DNA of 64,000 nucleotides from Amoebophrya sp. A120. Lineage: Eukaryota; Sar; Dinophyceae; Syndiniales; Amoebophryaceae. Every line of letters starts with the position of its first letter. Within the stretch, counting starts at the first letter, position 1. Positions 33,601-46,300 of the stretch are shown piece after piece. The stretch is taken from positions 111,727-175,726 of the forward strand of contig CAJINV010000030.1 in assembly GCA_905178155.1 (NCBI GenBank). The letters are read 5' to 3'. A program made the position numbers and the translations under genes. A model generated the notes under the pieces. The model saw nothing but the letters and a program-made list of their open reading frames with translations. It ran no database searches and was not told where the DNA came from.

Positions 33601-34398
33601 GCGATCAGAATCAAAGAGATACCTGTCTACTCCCCCCGCTATCTTCTCTATAACCCGTATTGCCACCGCCTCGGGTCTCGTACTTCGGTATTTCGAACAA
33701 GTAATCCCACATTTTTTGTATGACTCATAGATCACGGTGGCACGATGTTTGATTTGTTTTTTTCTTTCCCATCGGCCAACGATCCTCGACAAGAAAACGA
33801 CAGGGAGAATCTTAGTGATTCTATGACGAGATATCGATATCGTAAAATATAATTTACTAACCAACTAGCGAATTTGTTTTTTGATAGAGGCAACACCTCC
33901 TGTACCCTCCTGCTAGATTATAGAAAACCCCTTTTCCTACGTACCCTCCATCAATACGAGCGACATTTTTTGGATATGGTAACACCTGCACCTCCCTCCT
34001 GGTGAATAAAATATTGTATATGGATAATTGCAACAACTCATGTATCCCCTTTTTTATTGGAATATTAACTGACTAAAGAGTCGGTAAAAGGCTTTTAAGA
34101 TGTCGTCGGACGAGCTCCACGAATCAGCGAAGGATAAGACTTAAAACAGCTACCTGTCCACATTTGCAGTGCTGACGTTGTCACTTTGCATTCCCACCTT
34201 CAGCGAACAGGACAGCGACAGCCTTCGTGGTCGCCGATGGTGGTTGTGTTTGTGAGTGCGACCAATAGTACAGCCGTCCGCTTCGTCATCCTGCGTGAAA
34301 CCACGTAAGAACTACATCGACGCCTTCTTATGCTTCATTTGCACTGCTGAGTTTGTATCTGGTGCATCAGCCGGCAACTGTACTTCCGATCATTCGGA

Positions 34399-37300
34399 GT
34401 GCACTTCAGTGGCTGTGTCTTCTCTTGCATCGGTCGCGGCAAAAGTCTTCCAGATGTGGACAGGTGCGGTTTTAGTTGCATACTCTGCGAAGCTGCCAGC
34501 TCCGGCACGGAGGCCGCGCCCGGGGGGCCTTCCATCGTGGTCCTTGGTGACAGGGATCACGTAGAGAAGCGCCCCGCCATCTACCTGGGGCCGGGTGCAG
34601 TTACCTCGGTAACTGCGCCCGTGGTCGGGCGTGGCGGGCGCCTCGAATTTCGTGAGGTCCAGAAGGTTCTAACAAGTGCAAAAATGTCTGGGGCTGGAAG
34701 ATTGTGGCGCTTGTCTTGCGTGTTTTGCGCGGCCCATGGTGTGCGCTGTATGTAATGCATGGCCTAGCACCCGCCACAGACTTTCAGAGGGCTTCCTGGT
34801 GCATTGTCCGCATGACAGACCGCACGCACTGGAACAAACTGGGCTGCCATTGTTGCCCATGCAACCAATAAAATACTTCGCTTGATGAATTATCGAAAGA
34901 CAGGAGCACAGGTTGCACCCTTCCAGACCCGGACATTTTTGCAGTGCATAGCTTCCGAGGTTGCACAACGCGGCGAAAGAGATCTTCGTGAACGCGTCGG
35001 ACCAGGTCTTTCGCGAATCCGGTGCCGGCGAAAACAAAACAAAAGCAATCCGGATCAACCTGAACAAAGAAACGGGCGAGATCGTGGTCAGGAATAACGG
35101 CTCTGGGATACCGATTCGGCAGATGGACGTAAAAACTGGAGCAGATCACCCCTCTACCGTGATGTGGGAGCCAACAGTGGTCTTCTCGGTTTGGCGGTCC
35201 AGTTCGAACTACGATGACACGAAAGACCGGACAACCGCCGGGCAGAACGGCCTCGGGGCCAAATTAACCAATACGGTCAGCAAAAAGTTTGATGTTGAAA
35301 CCGTAGACGACACTACGAAGAGGCGTTTTCGTCAGTCGTGGTCGCGCAACATTATCGAAGGAAAAAACTGTTTCACTGTGGTGATATGGAAAAACTGTTG
35401 TTTATTTTTTCGGTGTGAAGTTCCAAAATTTTTTGAAAGCAAGTTTGCATGTTGCTTGTGACGTGTGGTCTATTTATTTCAAAACTACATATGATCAGCG
35501 ATTTTTCGAGATGACCACAGTTAAAAAGTTTTTCCCTTCGAAAAACATGAAAGAAACGACGGGGCCTGTTGTGGAGGAAAACGTCACCGCCGAGCCGTAC
35601 ACGCAGGTGGCATTTGTTCTGGATTTTCACAACTACGACACGGAATCTGCTGACGCGGAGCAATTGGATGCGGACCAGCTTGAGGAGGACAGGCTCGGTC
35701 TGCTCAAAATGCTCGCCTATGAGACCGCGCTAGTGGTAGCAGGGAAGTGCCAGGTACTTAGACTTACTAGCTACGTCGGTTTGACTGATATTACAACCCT
35801 TTTCTCGGTGCGAGCGTATTAGTTGACATCATAGGGACAAAGATATTGATATTGGCATGACCGGAAAGATTCTTGCTTGCCCCGCCTCCGGTTATTCTGA
35901 TCCTCAGGCATAATCCATTGAAAATTTGAATGTTAGAAATATTCTTCAGGTGTATTTGAATGACGAGCTGCTGCCGATTTCTGATTTGAAGTCCTTCGTC
36001 GACCTCTTCGAGCAGCCGAAGCTTGACACTCCGGGCCTCAAGTATCCGCGACCGGTCTGCTACGAGGTCTTGAGCCAGGACTGGGAAATTGCGGCTCTAG
36101 CCGGAGACGGCGCGTCGTTCAAACAGCAGAGCTTCGTGAACGCGATCAACACAGTCGACGGCGGCACACACGTCGACTACATCAAGAAGCAAGTCGTCGA
36201 CGCGTTGGCGAAGAAATTGAAAATCACCACTTTCGCGGAGTTATGCAGTGCAAATATGTCTGGGTCTAGAAGAATGCGACGCGTCTCATGCTCGGGAGCC
36301 AGCAGCATTTTTCTCAAGTCTGTCATGCACATTTCTCATGCGCCACTTTTTTTCTCTTTCATGCGAATGATTGAAGTGTCCTCTTGATTGTCCAACTCGC
36401 ATCACAAGTTTCCAGAACACCAGACATAGTTGCAGTGGATAAAAAAAGAAAATTTTAACGAACCAGCTCTGGTTATTCGTCAAGTACCGCAGGGACAAGC
36501 CCGAGTTCGGGACGCAGGTCAAGTATGAAATGCAAATATGTGTAGGTCTGGAATATTGCAAGAACAAGATCTGCCATGCTTTTCTGGCGTGACTCTTAAC
36601 TCTGTGGTGCTGAGACGCGAACAGATCCTCCTCTTAAAACTACGTGTTATGCAAAAATACAGGCTGTCATGCGGGGTACGCAGCACAAAGGAGCTCAAAA
36701 ACTTGTCATGCTTGGGCATCTATTGTGATGCGCCTCTTCTTCACGGAATTGCATCACAAGGTGCCAGACGCAGACGCATTTGCATTCGATACGAAGGACC
36801 AGCTGACTAAACCATCTGTCAAGCAAATTGCCCGCGAGCAGGCAGTGTGCATACCGGATAGCTTCATATGGGATTGTCAGAAGTTACATTCTCAACTGTC
36901 ACATGCAAAATTACGATAAAAAAGCCGCCATACGATCAAGATGCTTCGCATGACAAATTCTCCGAGGCTAAACAGCATGAAAAACTGTTCCAAGTTCGTA
37001 TTGCGAGAGTTGCAGCCTCCACGATTCACTTTTGTATTCGCTGTCTTTGCATATACAAACTCATGTAACAGTGGAGAGTGTAACGTTTGAGATTCCGATA
37101 CCTTATCAACTCGATCCTGAAAAGCGGCGTCGCCGAAATGTTCCGAGCGGCTGCGAAGGAGAGGCAGCACAACAATATCAAGCGCAAAGATGTCCGGGTC
37201 TGGAAGAGTGCAGCCTTGTCACGCTGTCTCGCATGCCCCTTAAATGTGTAATGCAGGAAACAGGAAAAAAAAGCCAAGCCGATTGCCTGTCATGCAAAAG

Positions 37301-40300
37301 CGCAGTTTGCCACGCGGAAAGCGAAACACATCCAAGTGGGAGCCCAATAACTTGTCATGCAGTGGCGTGTATTGCCATGTCACAAAGCAGCACCACAAGC
37401 ATCCAGACCCAGACATATTTGCATTTGATACACAAAATGGACCAACAGTTTAAAAGCACGAAGGGGCACAAACGGATTCTAGGCCTCCCAAAACTCGAAG
37501 ATGCGAACCACGCCGGTCACGGGGAGAAGTCGCAGGGCTGCACGTTGATTCTCACTGAGGGCGACAGTGCAAAGGCGCTCGCGGTACAAGTTGGTTATAT
37601 TTGTACTACATTTACTTCTCTAGACTTTCGTACATTTTCATTTTGATTTTCCCGGACACGCATATAATATGTGGTGAGTTCGCTTCTAAAATCGCAGAGG
37701 AATGATCATTATTCCATGCGTGCTCGTGTGATTAATAGAAAGTGAAGGTAAAACCTAAGTCCTGCATAAGTATCAACATGACGTTTACCTCCAGGTTGCC
37801 GGCCTCGGCGTTGTGGGCAGAGACAAATACGGAGTGTTTCCCTTGAGGGGAAAGGTTTTAAATGTTCGTGATTGCAGCGATGCCCTATGACTTGCAAAAT
37901 TATCGCACTACCACTAGTCGTGAAGAGAGTAGCAATCGCGTTTATGCAGTACGAATCTCCTTTCCGAGACAAATTAGCACTGCAGATTCCATTTGTCATG
38001 CTGAGCAAATTTGTCCTGCGATTTCTACTAGTCGACAACTTTTCTGATGGCTTGGATCTCCTTGCTGTCGTGGAAGGATGTGTGTGAATGCACTCTACTT
38101 CGTGTGCGATATTTTTGCAATTCATACATCTTGTTTCACGGCAACAAGGAGATCCAGGCTATCTGTCGTATTGTTGGTTTGCAACCGCACGTGCCAAATC
38201 CGAATTATGAAGTTCTCTACTGTTGCGCTCTCAACTGTTGCGCAAATTTCCATCAATATTCACATGATCTAGCAGCTTCGCGCTAGATAGCATCAGGATC
38301 TGCGCCAAACCTGTAATGCAAAAAGCGCAATCTTTCCCCTTTTACTTTTCCCACTTTTGCATTGCAAATTTATGTAGCAGCTGAGAATGCAACATTTGAG
38401 AACTCCATGCGAAAAAGAAAGACCTTCGATACCAACGCATCATGATCATGACCGACCAGGATTTAGACGGGTCCCACATAAAGGGCTTGCTTGTCAATTT
38501 GTTCTTCTCCAAGTGGCCGTCTCTCGTGAAGGACAACGACTTTCTTTGCCAGTTCATCACCCCGATCGTGAAAGTCCAGAAAGGGAAGGAGGAGCGGATG
38601 TTTTACTCTCTGGCGGTGTACGACGAGTGGAGGAAGGAAAATAACAACGGTACTTATTTCTGCATGACGTGACTCACATTCATCGGGGCCGCGCCCGTCC
38701 TGCGTACTAGTCGTTATTTCTACGCAGACCGCGCTTGCGTGAGGCGGGACATGCAGAAACAAACAACATTCCCGAAATTTTTGTTTGCAAAAAAAACCAA
38801 CACTCTTCCGCAGGTAAAGGCTGGTCCATCAAGTATTACAAAGGGCTTGGAACCAGCACAGCTGCTGAGGCGAAATCCTACTTTCGCAAGATGGATGAAA
38901 TTATTCGGAGTAAAAACGTCCCCTCCAGAAAAACCAGAGTCAAGCTTAGATCTCTTCAGCACAAATCCAGAAGTTTTGGGATTCGCGCATGACAAACTTT
39001 CCGCTATATTGTAATGCAAGCGAGCGAGGGCAGCCGCATCACAAGGCCCTCTCCTCGTCCTCAACCTCATCCAATTTGTAGCATGACAAATTCCAAAACT
39101 CGACTGGAAATGCTTCTCTTGGGGATGCTCATTCCAAGTGTTCGCACCATTGCAAACCTGCATGACCACTATGTGGTGGGGACGTTTTTACTTTGGATAG
39201 CAAACAAGATCACGTTTGAGTACGACGATGAGGCGGACGAGACCATTGACCTCGCTTTCAGTGCGAAACGCGCCGACGACCGCAAGCGGTGGATGGCCGG
39301 CACACAGGCGACAGATGTCGTTGACTATCGGAACAAGACGCTCACATACACGGATTTCGCAAACAAGGACTACGTGCATTACTGCAAGTACAGTGCGGAG
39401 CGTGCGATACCGTCTGTGGTCGACGGATTGAAGCTATGCAATGCAACAGTATCGCACCCGTATAAATTGCAGCCATGCCGTGCGGGGGCAAATATTTCTC
39501 CAAACCTGCAGCAGAATGTATTTTTTAAGCCGCCGGGGTTTGGCTGGTTTTTTATAAAATCCATCCTTGTATTGCAATTGCCCTTGCAGACAGACTCCGC
39601 TTTTGTTCTTGCCGAAGTTAATTGTGTTTCAATTCGTATATACTAGCTCGATACTTTTGCAATGCATAGAAGCCGACCCAAAGAAAGATCTTATACGGTG
39701 CGTTCAAAAAGAAAATGAACAAAGACCTTAAAGTGGCCCAGATTATGGAAGAAAAAAGTGTTTGTGCATGCACATAAGCTGAGGATTATGTTCCTCATAA
39801 TGTAATGTGGAACGTGTCGCAGCCTGTTGATGTTTAAGGATTGGACAAACCTGCGCGCGAACTTGTACGCGGACCTGAAAGTGATAGTGATGCATGCGCG
39901 ACAAACCTTCCCTTTTATGCTGATGCAAATGCTTTTCTCCGCGATGCAACTGGTTGGCTACGTGTCAGAAAACGGGTGCTATCACCATGGCGAGACCAGC
40001 CTGGAGGGAGCGATTGTAGCGATGGCGCAGTCGTACGTCGGCTCAAACAACATCAATCTGCTCGTTCCCAGCGGACAGTTCGGCACGCGTCACTTGAAGG
40101 GAAAAGACGCTGCTTCGGGGAGGTAGGTTCTATTTATTTGGTTTTAGCAAGCGAGGTTGCGAGTCTCTTGAGTAATAGATTGTGCCTCGTCCGCGTGCAC
40201 TGGCATGTCGCAAGATTTTGTCCCAGCCGCGTGCACTTCATTCATTTACCACTGACTCAGGTACCTCTACACGCGGTTGAGCCCCGTGACCCGCAAGATC

Positions 40301-43300
40301 TTCCCGGAGGCAGATGACGATGTTCTGGAGTACAAAGAGGACGACGGCCAGACCATTGAGCCGACCTTCTTCGTCCCGCTAATACCGATGGTGTTGGTAA
40401 ACGGCGCGAGCGGCATCGGGACTGGCTACTCCACTGATGTTCCGAGCCATTCTCCAATATTATGCATTGCAAGAGCATCCTGCTGGTGTAAATGGCAGTC
40501 ATGCAGGACAAATCTCGCTTCCTGGTACCTGCATCAGCACGAGAAATTCCAGGGCTCTTCTTGAGAAAATGCGTCCTCCTGTGACATGACTGACATTTAT
40601 GCTAGTGCGATGCTTTTGTAGTGGATAAATCGCGATCATAGACAACATCAAGCAGCAACTCCGTGGAGGGCGACCGCGGGCACTGAAGCCGCACTACGAG
40701 AGGTTCCTCGGTGAGGTGATACGAAGTGCAAAAGTAAAAGTATAGCACTCGTATAAATGCATGACAAATTTTCATCTCAGCATGAGAAATAAAATTTGTC
40801 ATCCTGATTTACCTTGAGAAAAATATTTATATTTGTAACGCAAGACAACTTACACTTGCGTTTACACGAATGCGATACTTTTGCCTTGATAGGAGACGCC
40901 GATCGACAAGAACGGAACTTTCGTGATCCAGGGCAAGATTATGAAGACTTCGCCGACGGTGCTCGAAATTGTCGATATCCCCGTCGGTAATGGATCCGAT
41001 TCGACCCGGACCTACAAGGAGATGCTCGAGCGCTTCGTCGATCCGCCGAAGGTTGTCAAAGATGCGTATGGGATTTATCTCAAACGCTATGGTCTCAGCT
41101 GTTACATGTTGAATTGGTCACGCAAGAGAAGCAAGAGTAAGTAAAAGGAACGAGGACGACCTATTTGCGTGTCTTGCATTACAGATTATTTGGCAAGGGT
41201 TATCAGCCTGGTTTTCCCTTCGAGAAATTGTCATGCAGGGCAGCTTGATCGTGTCGATTCTGATTGTAAAACTTAAACTATTGCATGGAAAATGATGTAA
41301 CGTATGAGAGTGTAACGCTTGAAAGTCTCATAATGCGAAGACTGGCAAGTCGAAGGCTATTGAAGCGCCACCGGAACCCGTCATCTCTGATTACCGGGAG
41401 TACCACACCGAAGACACGCTGCATTTTAAGCTGAAACTCACGGAAGAACAAATGCAACGGGCGGAGGCGAGTGGTCTTCAAGGACTTTTCAAGCTGAACC
41501 AGACGCAATCAACAGCCAACATGATGCTGCATGATGCAGAAAACGTCATACGCCGGTACCCATCTGCGAACGAGATCATCAGGGACCACATGATCGTGAG
41601 GCTTCAGCTGTACGAGAAGCGCAAGAAGCACCTGATAGCAAAGCTCACGTATCCCCAGGAAAAACATGGTCCCCACCCCATAGTTGTCATGCAGATTTGC
41701 CGCTACAGGAAGATTTGTAATGCGCATTGCCAAGAGAGGCATTTCCAGTTGCGTTTTGGACTTTGTAATGCTGTAAACAGGATGAGGAGATGGATTTGTG
41801 TTACGGCTCTAGAAGTACTTTCCATACTGCACTACAATACAGAGACAAACTGGTCATGCTTGACGCTAAAAACTTCTCGATTTATTGTGTTGCGAGTTTC
41901 CCGTGGTCTTGACTCTGGGGTGGGGACGTTTTTGCTCAGAATATTACCGAAGAAAAAGTGATTCTCGGTGAACGTCTCCGTTTTACCGAACTGATGGTGG
42001 ACCCCGATTTCAGAGTGTTGATGGTGCAGTATCCTCTGCAAAAGTACTATCGTACCCGTAGTAATTGCGTTCGTGCATTACAAATCTCTTTGTCAAGGTA
42101 CTTCAGCATTACATAATTTAGTGTAATTTGTATTGCTGGGCTAATTTGTAATGCAATTTGAATTTCAATTTATACTAGTACGATGCTTTTGCATTGCATA
42201 TAAAAGGAGAGGCCGAAATTCATGCGGCACTCGCGCAGCACAATTTCAAACCGATTCGCGAGCTGCGACAGCTTGTTGCCAGTTCCATCGCGGAGGACAA
42301 AGAAGTAGATCTCGTTGCACAGCAGGACTTTCCGGGCAGTCAGAAGTACACGAGAGACGACTTCCGCTACTTGACAAGTGCTGACATTTACGGATATACG
42401 ATGGAGGAGGTAAGTGCGAATTATAGGTTTGCTGCGTAGTTGTATGTGGCTGGTTACACTTCACTGCGCACGTCGCAGAAAATTCAGCTCGGGAAGAACT
42501 AAGTACATGTATGAATATGCGTATCTATGGAGGTTGCAAGAATAGCAATTCAAGCTCGAAAAGGATAAGCACTATGAATGTTGTAATCGGATGAAAACAA
42601 AAAACTTGCAGGTGAACCGGCTTCGCGAACAAAGTCAGGCGAAAGCAGCGCTGCTTGAGGAAATCAAGAAAAAGTCGGTGGAGCAGATGTGGGACGACGA
42701 GCTTTCCGAGTTGCGCGAAATGCTATGACAATAGACTAACCCGCCCTCAACATTTGCAACCCAAGATAAGAAATCCACTTCCCATCCTCATAGTGCCAAA
42801 GTACTTTTGCATAGAGGGTCTCGGAAGGGACAGCCAAGTTGGCACGAAGTTCGGGATCTGTCATGCACAGGAGGTTGATGCATATAAATGGCATTTTCAT
42901 TCTCAATGGTTGACAGTCTGACTGCCAGTTGTGATGCCGCTCATGCCCTTCAAATACAGGAGAGTGGGAGTTGTCTATTAGCATAGCGTCTGATGGACGA
43001 AAAGCTTGAAAATGCAGAGGCGGTTATTGACAACGCAGAAGAGGAAGGGCCGGACAAAAGCAAGACGAAGAAGCCGAAAATGGCGGCTAAAGGAAAAGGG
43101 AAGCCAGACGCACCACTGCAGGTCGAAACCGGGGCCGACAACATCTCAACCAAACCGCAGAAGAGCTCGGCGGAGCTTATGCATTCCTAAAGTGGCTGGG
43201 TCTGGAAACTTTTCCTGGGGCCTCGCCGATGACTATGTTCTTGACTGAAGTGACAAGAAGAGCTTGCGCATGCAGTGTGGCATTACAAGTTCTTAGACTT

Positions 43301-46300
43301 CGCGCAGATGCGTAGTGCCAGTGAGCATAATCAACAGCGTTTTCGCATGACAAGCAGCGCTACAGAAGATAATGTGCTACAAATGCAATCCGGATTTTAC
43401 AGTTTTGCAAGACAAGGGCGAGCACACATGTCTGTACTTTTCCAGAACCAGCCACGCTTAGAATGAATAAAGCTGGTGCGGGAAAAACTGCAGCATGAGA
43501 TTGAGTACTTTTCGCAACAGGAAGTCAACAAGGAAGTACCGGTCACGAAAATCGTCCTGGATGACCTCATTGTCCAACAAAACGACGACAAGAAAAAACA
43601 ACCTGGACACCGGCCGTCTTCAAAAAAGAGACCACAGGCGGGGAAGAATATCAAGAAGAACGCGAAGGAGATGATCCCCGCTGCCGGCGCGAAGAAAAAC
43701 GAAAAGCTCCTTCCAGACTCCGATGAGGAAGAGCCGGAACAGAAGCGGCGAAGGGTGATCGGTACAGGGAAGAGAGGAGCAGGCGCAGGGAAGATAAAGA
43801 AGGGAGGAGCTGCAGGCACAGGGAAGATAGAGAAGCAGGTGATCGGTACAGGGAAGATGAAGAAGAGAGGAGCTGGTACCTTCATACAACAGTTAGCGAC
43901 AACTACTTCGAGTTCTTGTGCACTTTTTCAGTTTTTTTAGGTGTAGATCTAGATACAAACATAACACTTTTTTATGTCTTGAACGAAATACGACATAATC
44001 ACCCTATGAAAAAACAGCAGTGGGCATTGTCGGTGAACAGAAACTCGCAACCGAGTATGGCCTTGTCAGCTGTTGCGCTCTCAGGAATTACAGTGTGAAT
44101 GCCAAACGCTAGCTTCGATGTTTTTCTTTCCGACCCGATTGAATACCAGTACCTTCAGCTTCAGCGCAAACCAGAATGACACAATTTTTGTCATTCAAAG
44201 TTGGCCCGTGGAGAAGGAAGGCTTGGTTTTCTTAGCGGCTCGATTATTGGTTGAGAACGTGTAAGAATGCAGTGTAATACTCGAGAGCGTAACAGCTGGC
44301 AATCCCATACGGAATATGAGTTTGAGAAGGAGCAGAATTTATCTCCGAAAACCAGCTAGTTGCGACAGGTGCTTACTTTGATTCTGATGTATGGTTTTTC
44401 ATGTTCGTACGAACTATCAAATTCATGATATGTCTGGTTGTAGAAACCTGTGATTATGTTGAAATGCGGATGAGTCAAACACTTATACTTGCAGTTGTGC
44501 ATGGGCATGACAAATTATATACAATGCTCTCACTCTCTGAAGCCAAATGCGCATGACAAATTTCGTTTTTGATGTGATGCAGTCGGGTATGCCTGACAAA
44601 TTTCGTTTTTGCATGACAAATGCAGCAACGCTTTTGCTGGTCATGCAACACAGATTCTATCGGAATGCAAGAGAAGTAGCTTAGATTGTACTTGCCCAGA
44701 CCCAGACATGATATTCGCGCAGACATCTTAGTCCGCGAAAGTTGTTGGGCTCGTGGGTTTCTAGAAGCAGCATCCATCCACCCCATTTTGAGCACATGTC
44801 AAGCAACTAGTCGCTTTGTTTGCATATTCTCTCTTGGCCATCAAGGTGGCGAAGCAGTACTCTCAACCCGATATCGGCGACCAAGCTGGAACCGCGGGAC
44901 CCCAGAAGCAGCTGTCGGCGGCTGAGATGCAGATTTTACTGCAGAACGCGTCCAAGAACGACTTCGACAAGGAACTGATGTACGCCCCCCGCGACGACCC
45001 GGTCGAAGGACCCTTCTACATCATCCATTCCAGTTCCGCGGCCGACGCCGACGACAACAAGGCGGACGCGGAGGACGTCGAAGACGAAATTGCTTGCTTT
45101 CCCGAGGGGCTTGCTCAGCGCCAGGCCAATAAGCTCAACGAAATGCACAGCAACAGGCTCGACCTCTTCAAGAAGCTCGTGCAGAATGTCGGCTGGGACA
45201 AAGACACCGCGAACATCTTCCCGCCGGGCACGACAGTGGCGGCGTCTGGGCAGCTCAACGAAGGCCTGCGGCTGCTTGTGTACAAGGAGTTGGAGAAGAT
45301 GAAGGAAGACATCGACAAGACGCATGCTGAGTACGCCGTTGCGAAAAACGACAAGGGTGATGTGCTCCGCGTTGTGAACGCGTTGGATTTCGTCGACAAG
45401 AAGAGCGTCGTGCTGGAGTCGTTTGCGATGTGGCTACCCCATGGAAAAACAATGCCCCCGCTCTGTGTAGGTAGTGAGCTTGGGGACTCTGCAAAACAGA
45501 TGACGCAGAAGCTTTTCAAGCTCCTGCTTTTCTTGGCGATAAATTTGTTGCTGTATTGTAAGGAAGTGCAAGTTACTTGTATTTAGCGTTTAGCTTTATT
45601 AGGTTTCGCAATGGCACCGACCAGTTACATCCAAAGCGTTGGACGCGGGTTCCATGGAGCACCTTTTGGTATTTCAGATTCTGTAAACAGGATAGTAAGG
45701 ACCCTACAATCCTGTTTGCAGCACCACTAGTGCTGGGGATATGCATTTGTAGATGTACTTGCAGATGGAGATGCAAATCTGGGGTGGGGGCGTTTTTGCT
45801 CAGGATATTGGCAGGCGCAGTGTCTTGTCCAGCTCTTCAAGCAGGACGAGGTTGCGAAGAAAGCCGGCGGTGATCAGGCGACCAAGTTCATGAACGACGT
45901 CGCGCAACTCGAGCAAGTAGTCCAGGAAATGACCCGCAATTTCGAGAAGCCGCAGGAGAAGATGCAGCAGTTGCAGCTGTTGCGGGATGAGGTGACCGCC
46001 GGGATCCAGACGTTCCTCTGCAACGACCCGAAGATGGTTACCACCATCGCCGAGCGGCGGCCGTTATTGCACCACTCCCCCCATGTATGAATTGCAAATG
46101 TGTCTGGATCTGGAAGAGTGCAGCTTGTGACGCTACATTGGGATTCTAGATAATAAAATCAGTATTGCGGTAGCAGCAAAAGGAGTGGTCGAATTTCGGC
46201 TACTCGGACAGGGCACTTGTCGTGCAGGATAGGCATCAAGGATCCCTCAGAAAATCTGTGATGCTACGACAGACATCATGGCTCATGCGAAACGTGCATG

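Larger units (their letters stand above)
31636..34398. other. intergenic, repeats, possible first exon of the downstream gene
   Basis: No recognisable protein on either strand; the minus-strand frame 32723..33313 is mostly tandem repeat. It holds the degenerate tandem repeats at 33140..33457 and the second 143-bp repeat. An ATG at 34100 opens MSSDELHESAKDKT-stop and could be a short first exon of topoisomerase II, but no supporting junction was found. Confidence 0.5.

Noticed and set aside
43916-44098. Separate gene starting at an ATG near 44007
   Set aside because: That ATG is in a different frame from the coding exon at 44018 and soon becomes non-coding; the phase matches continuation from topoisomerase II.
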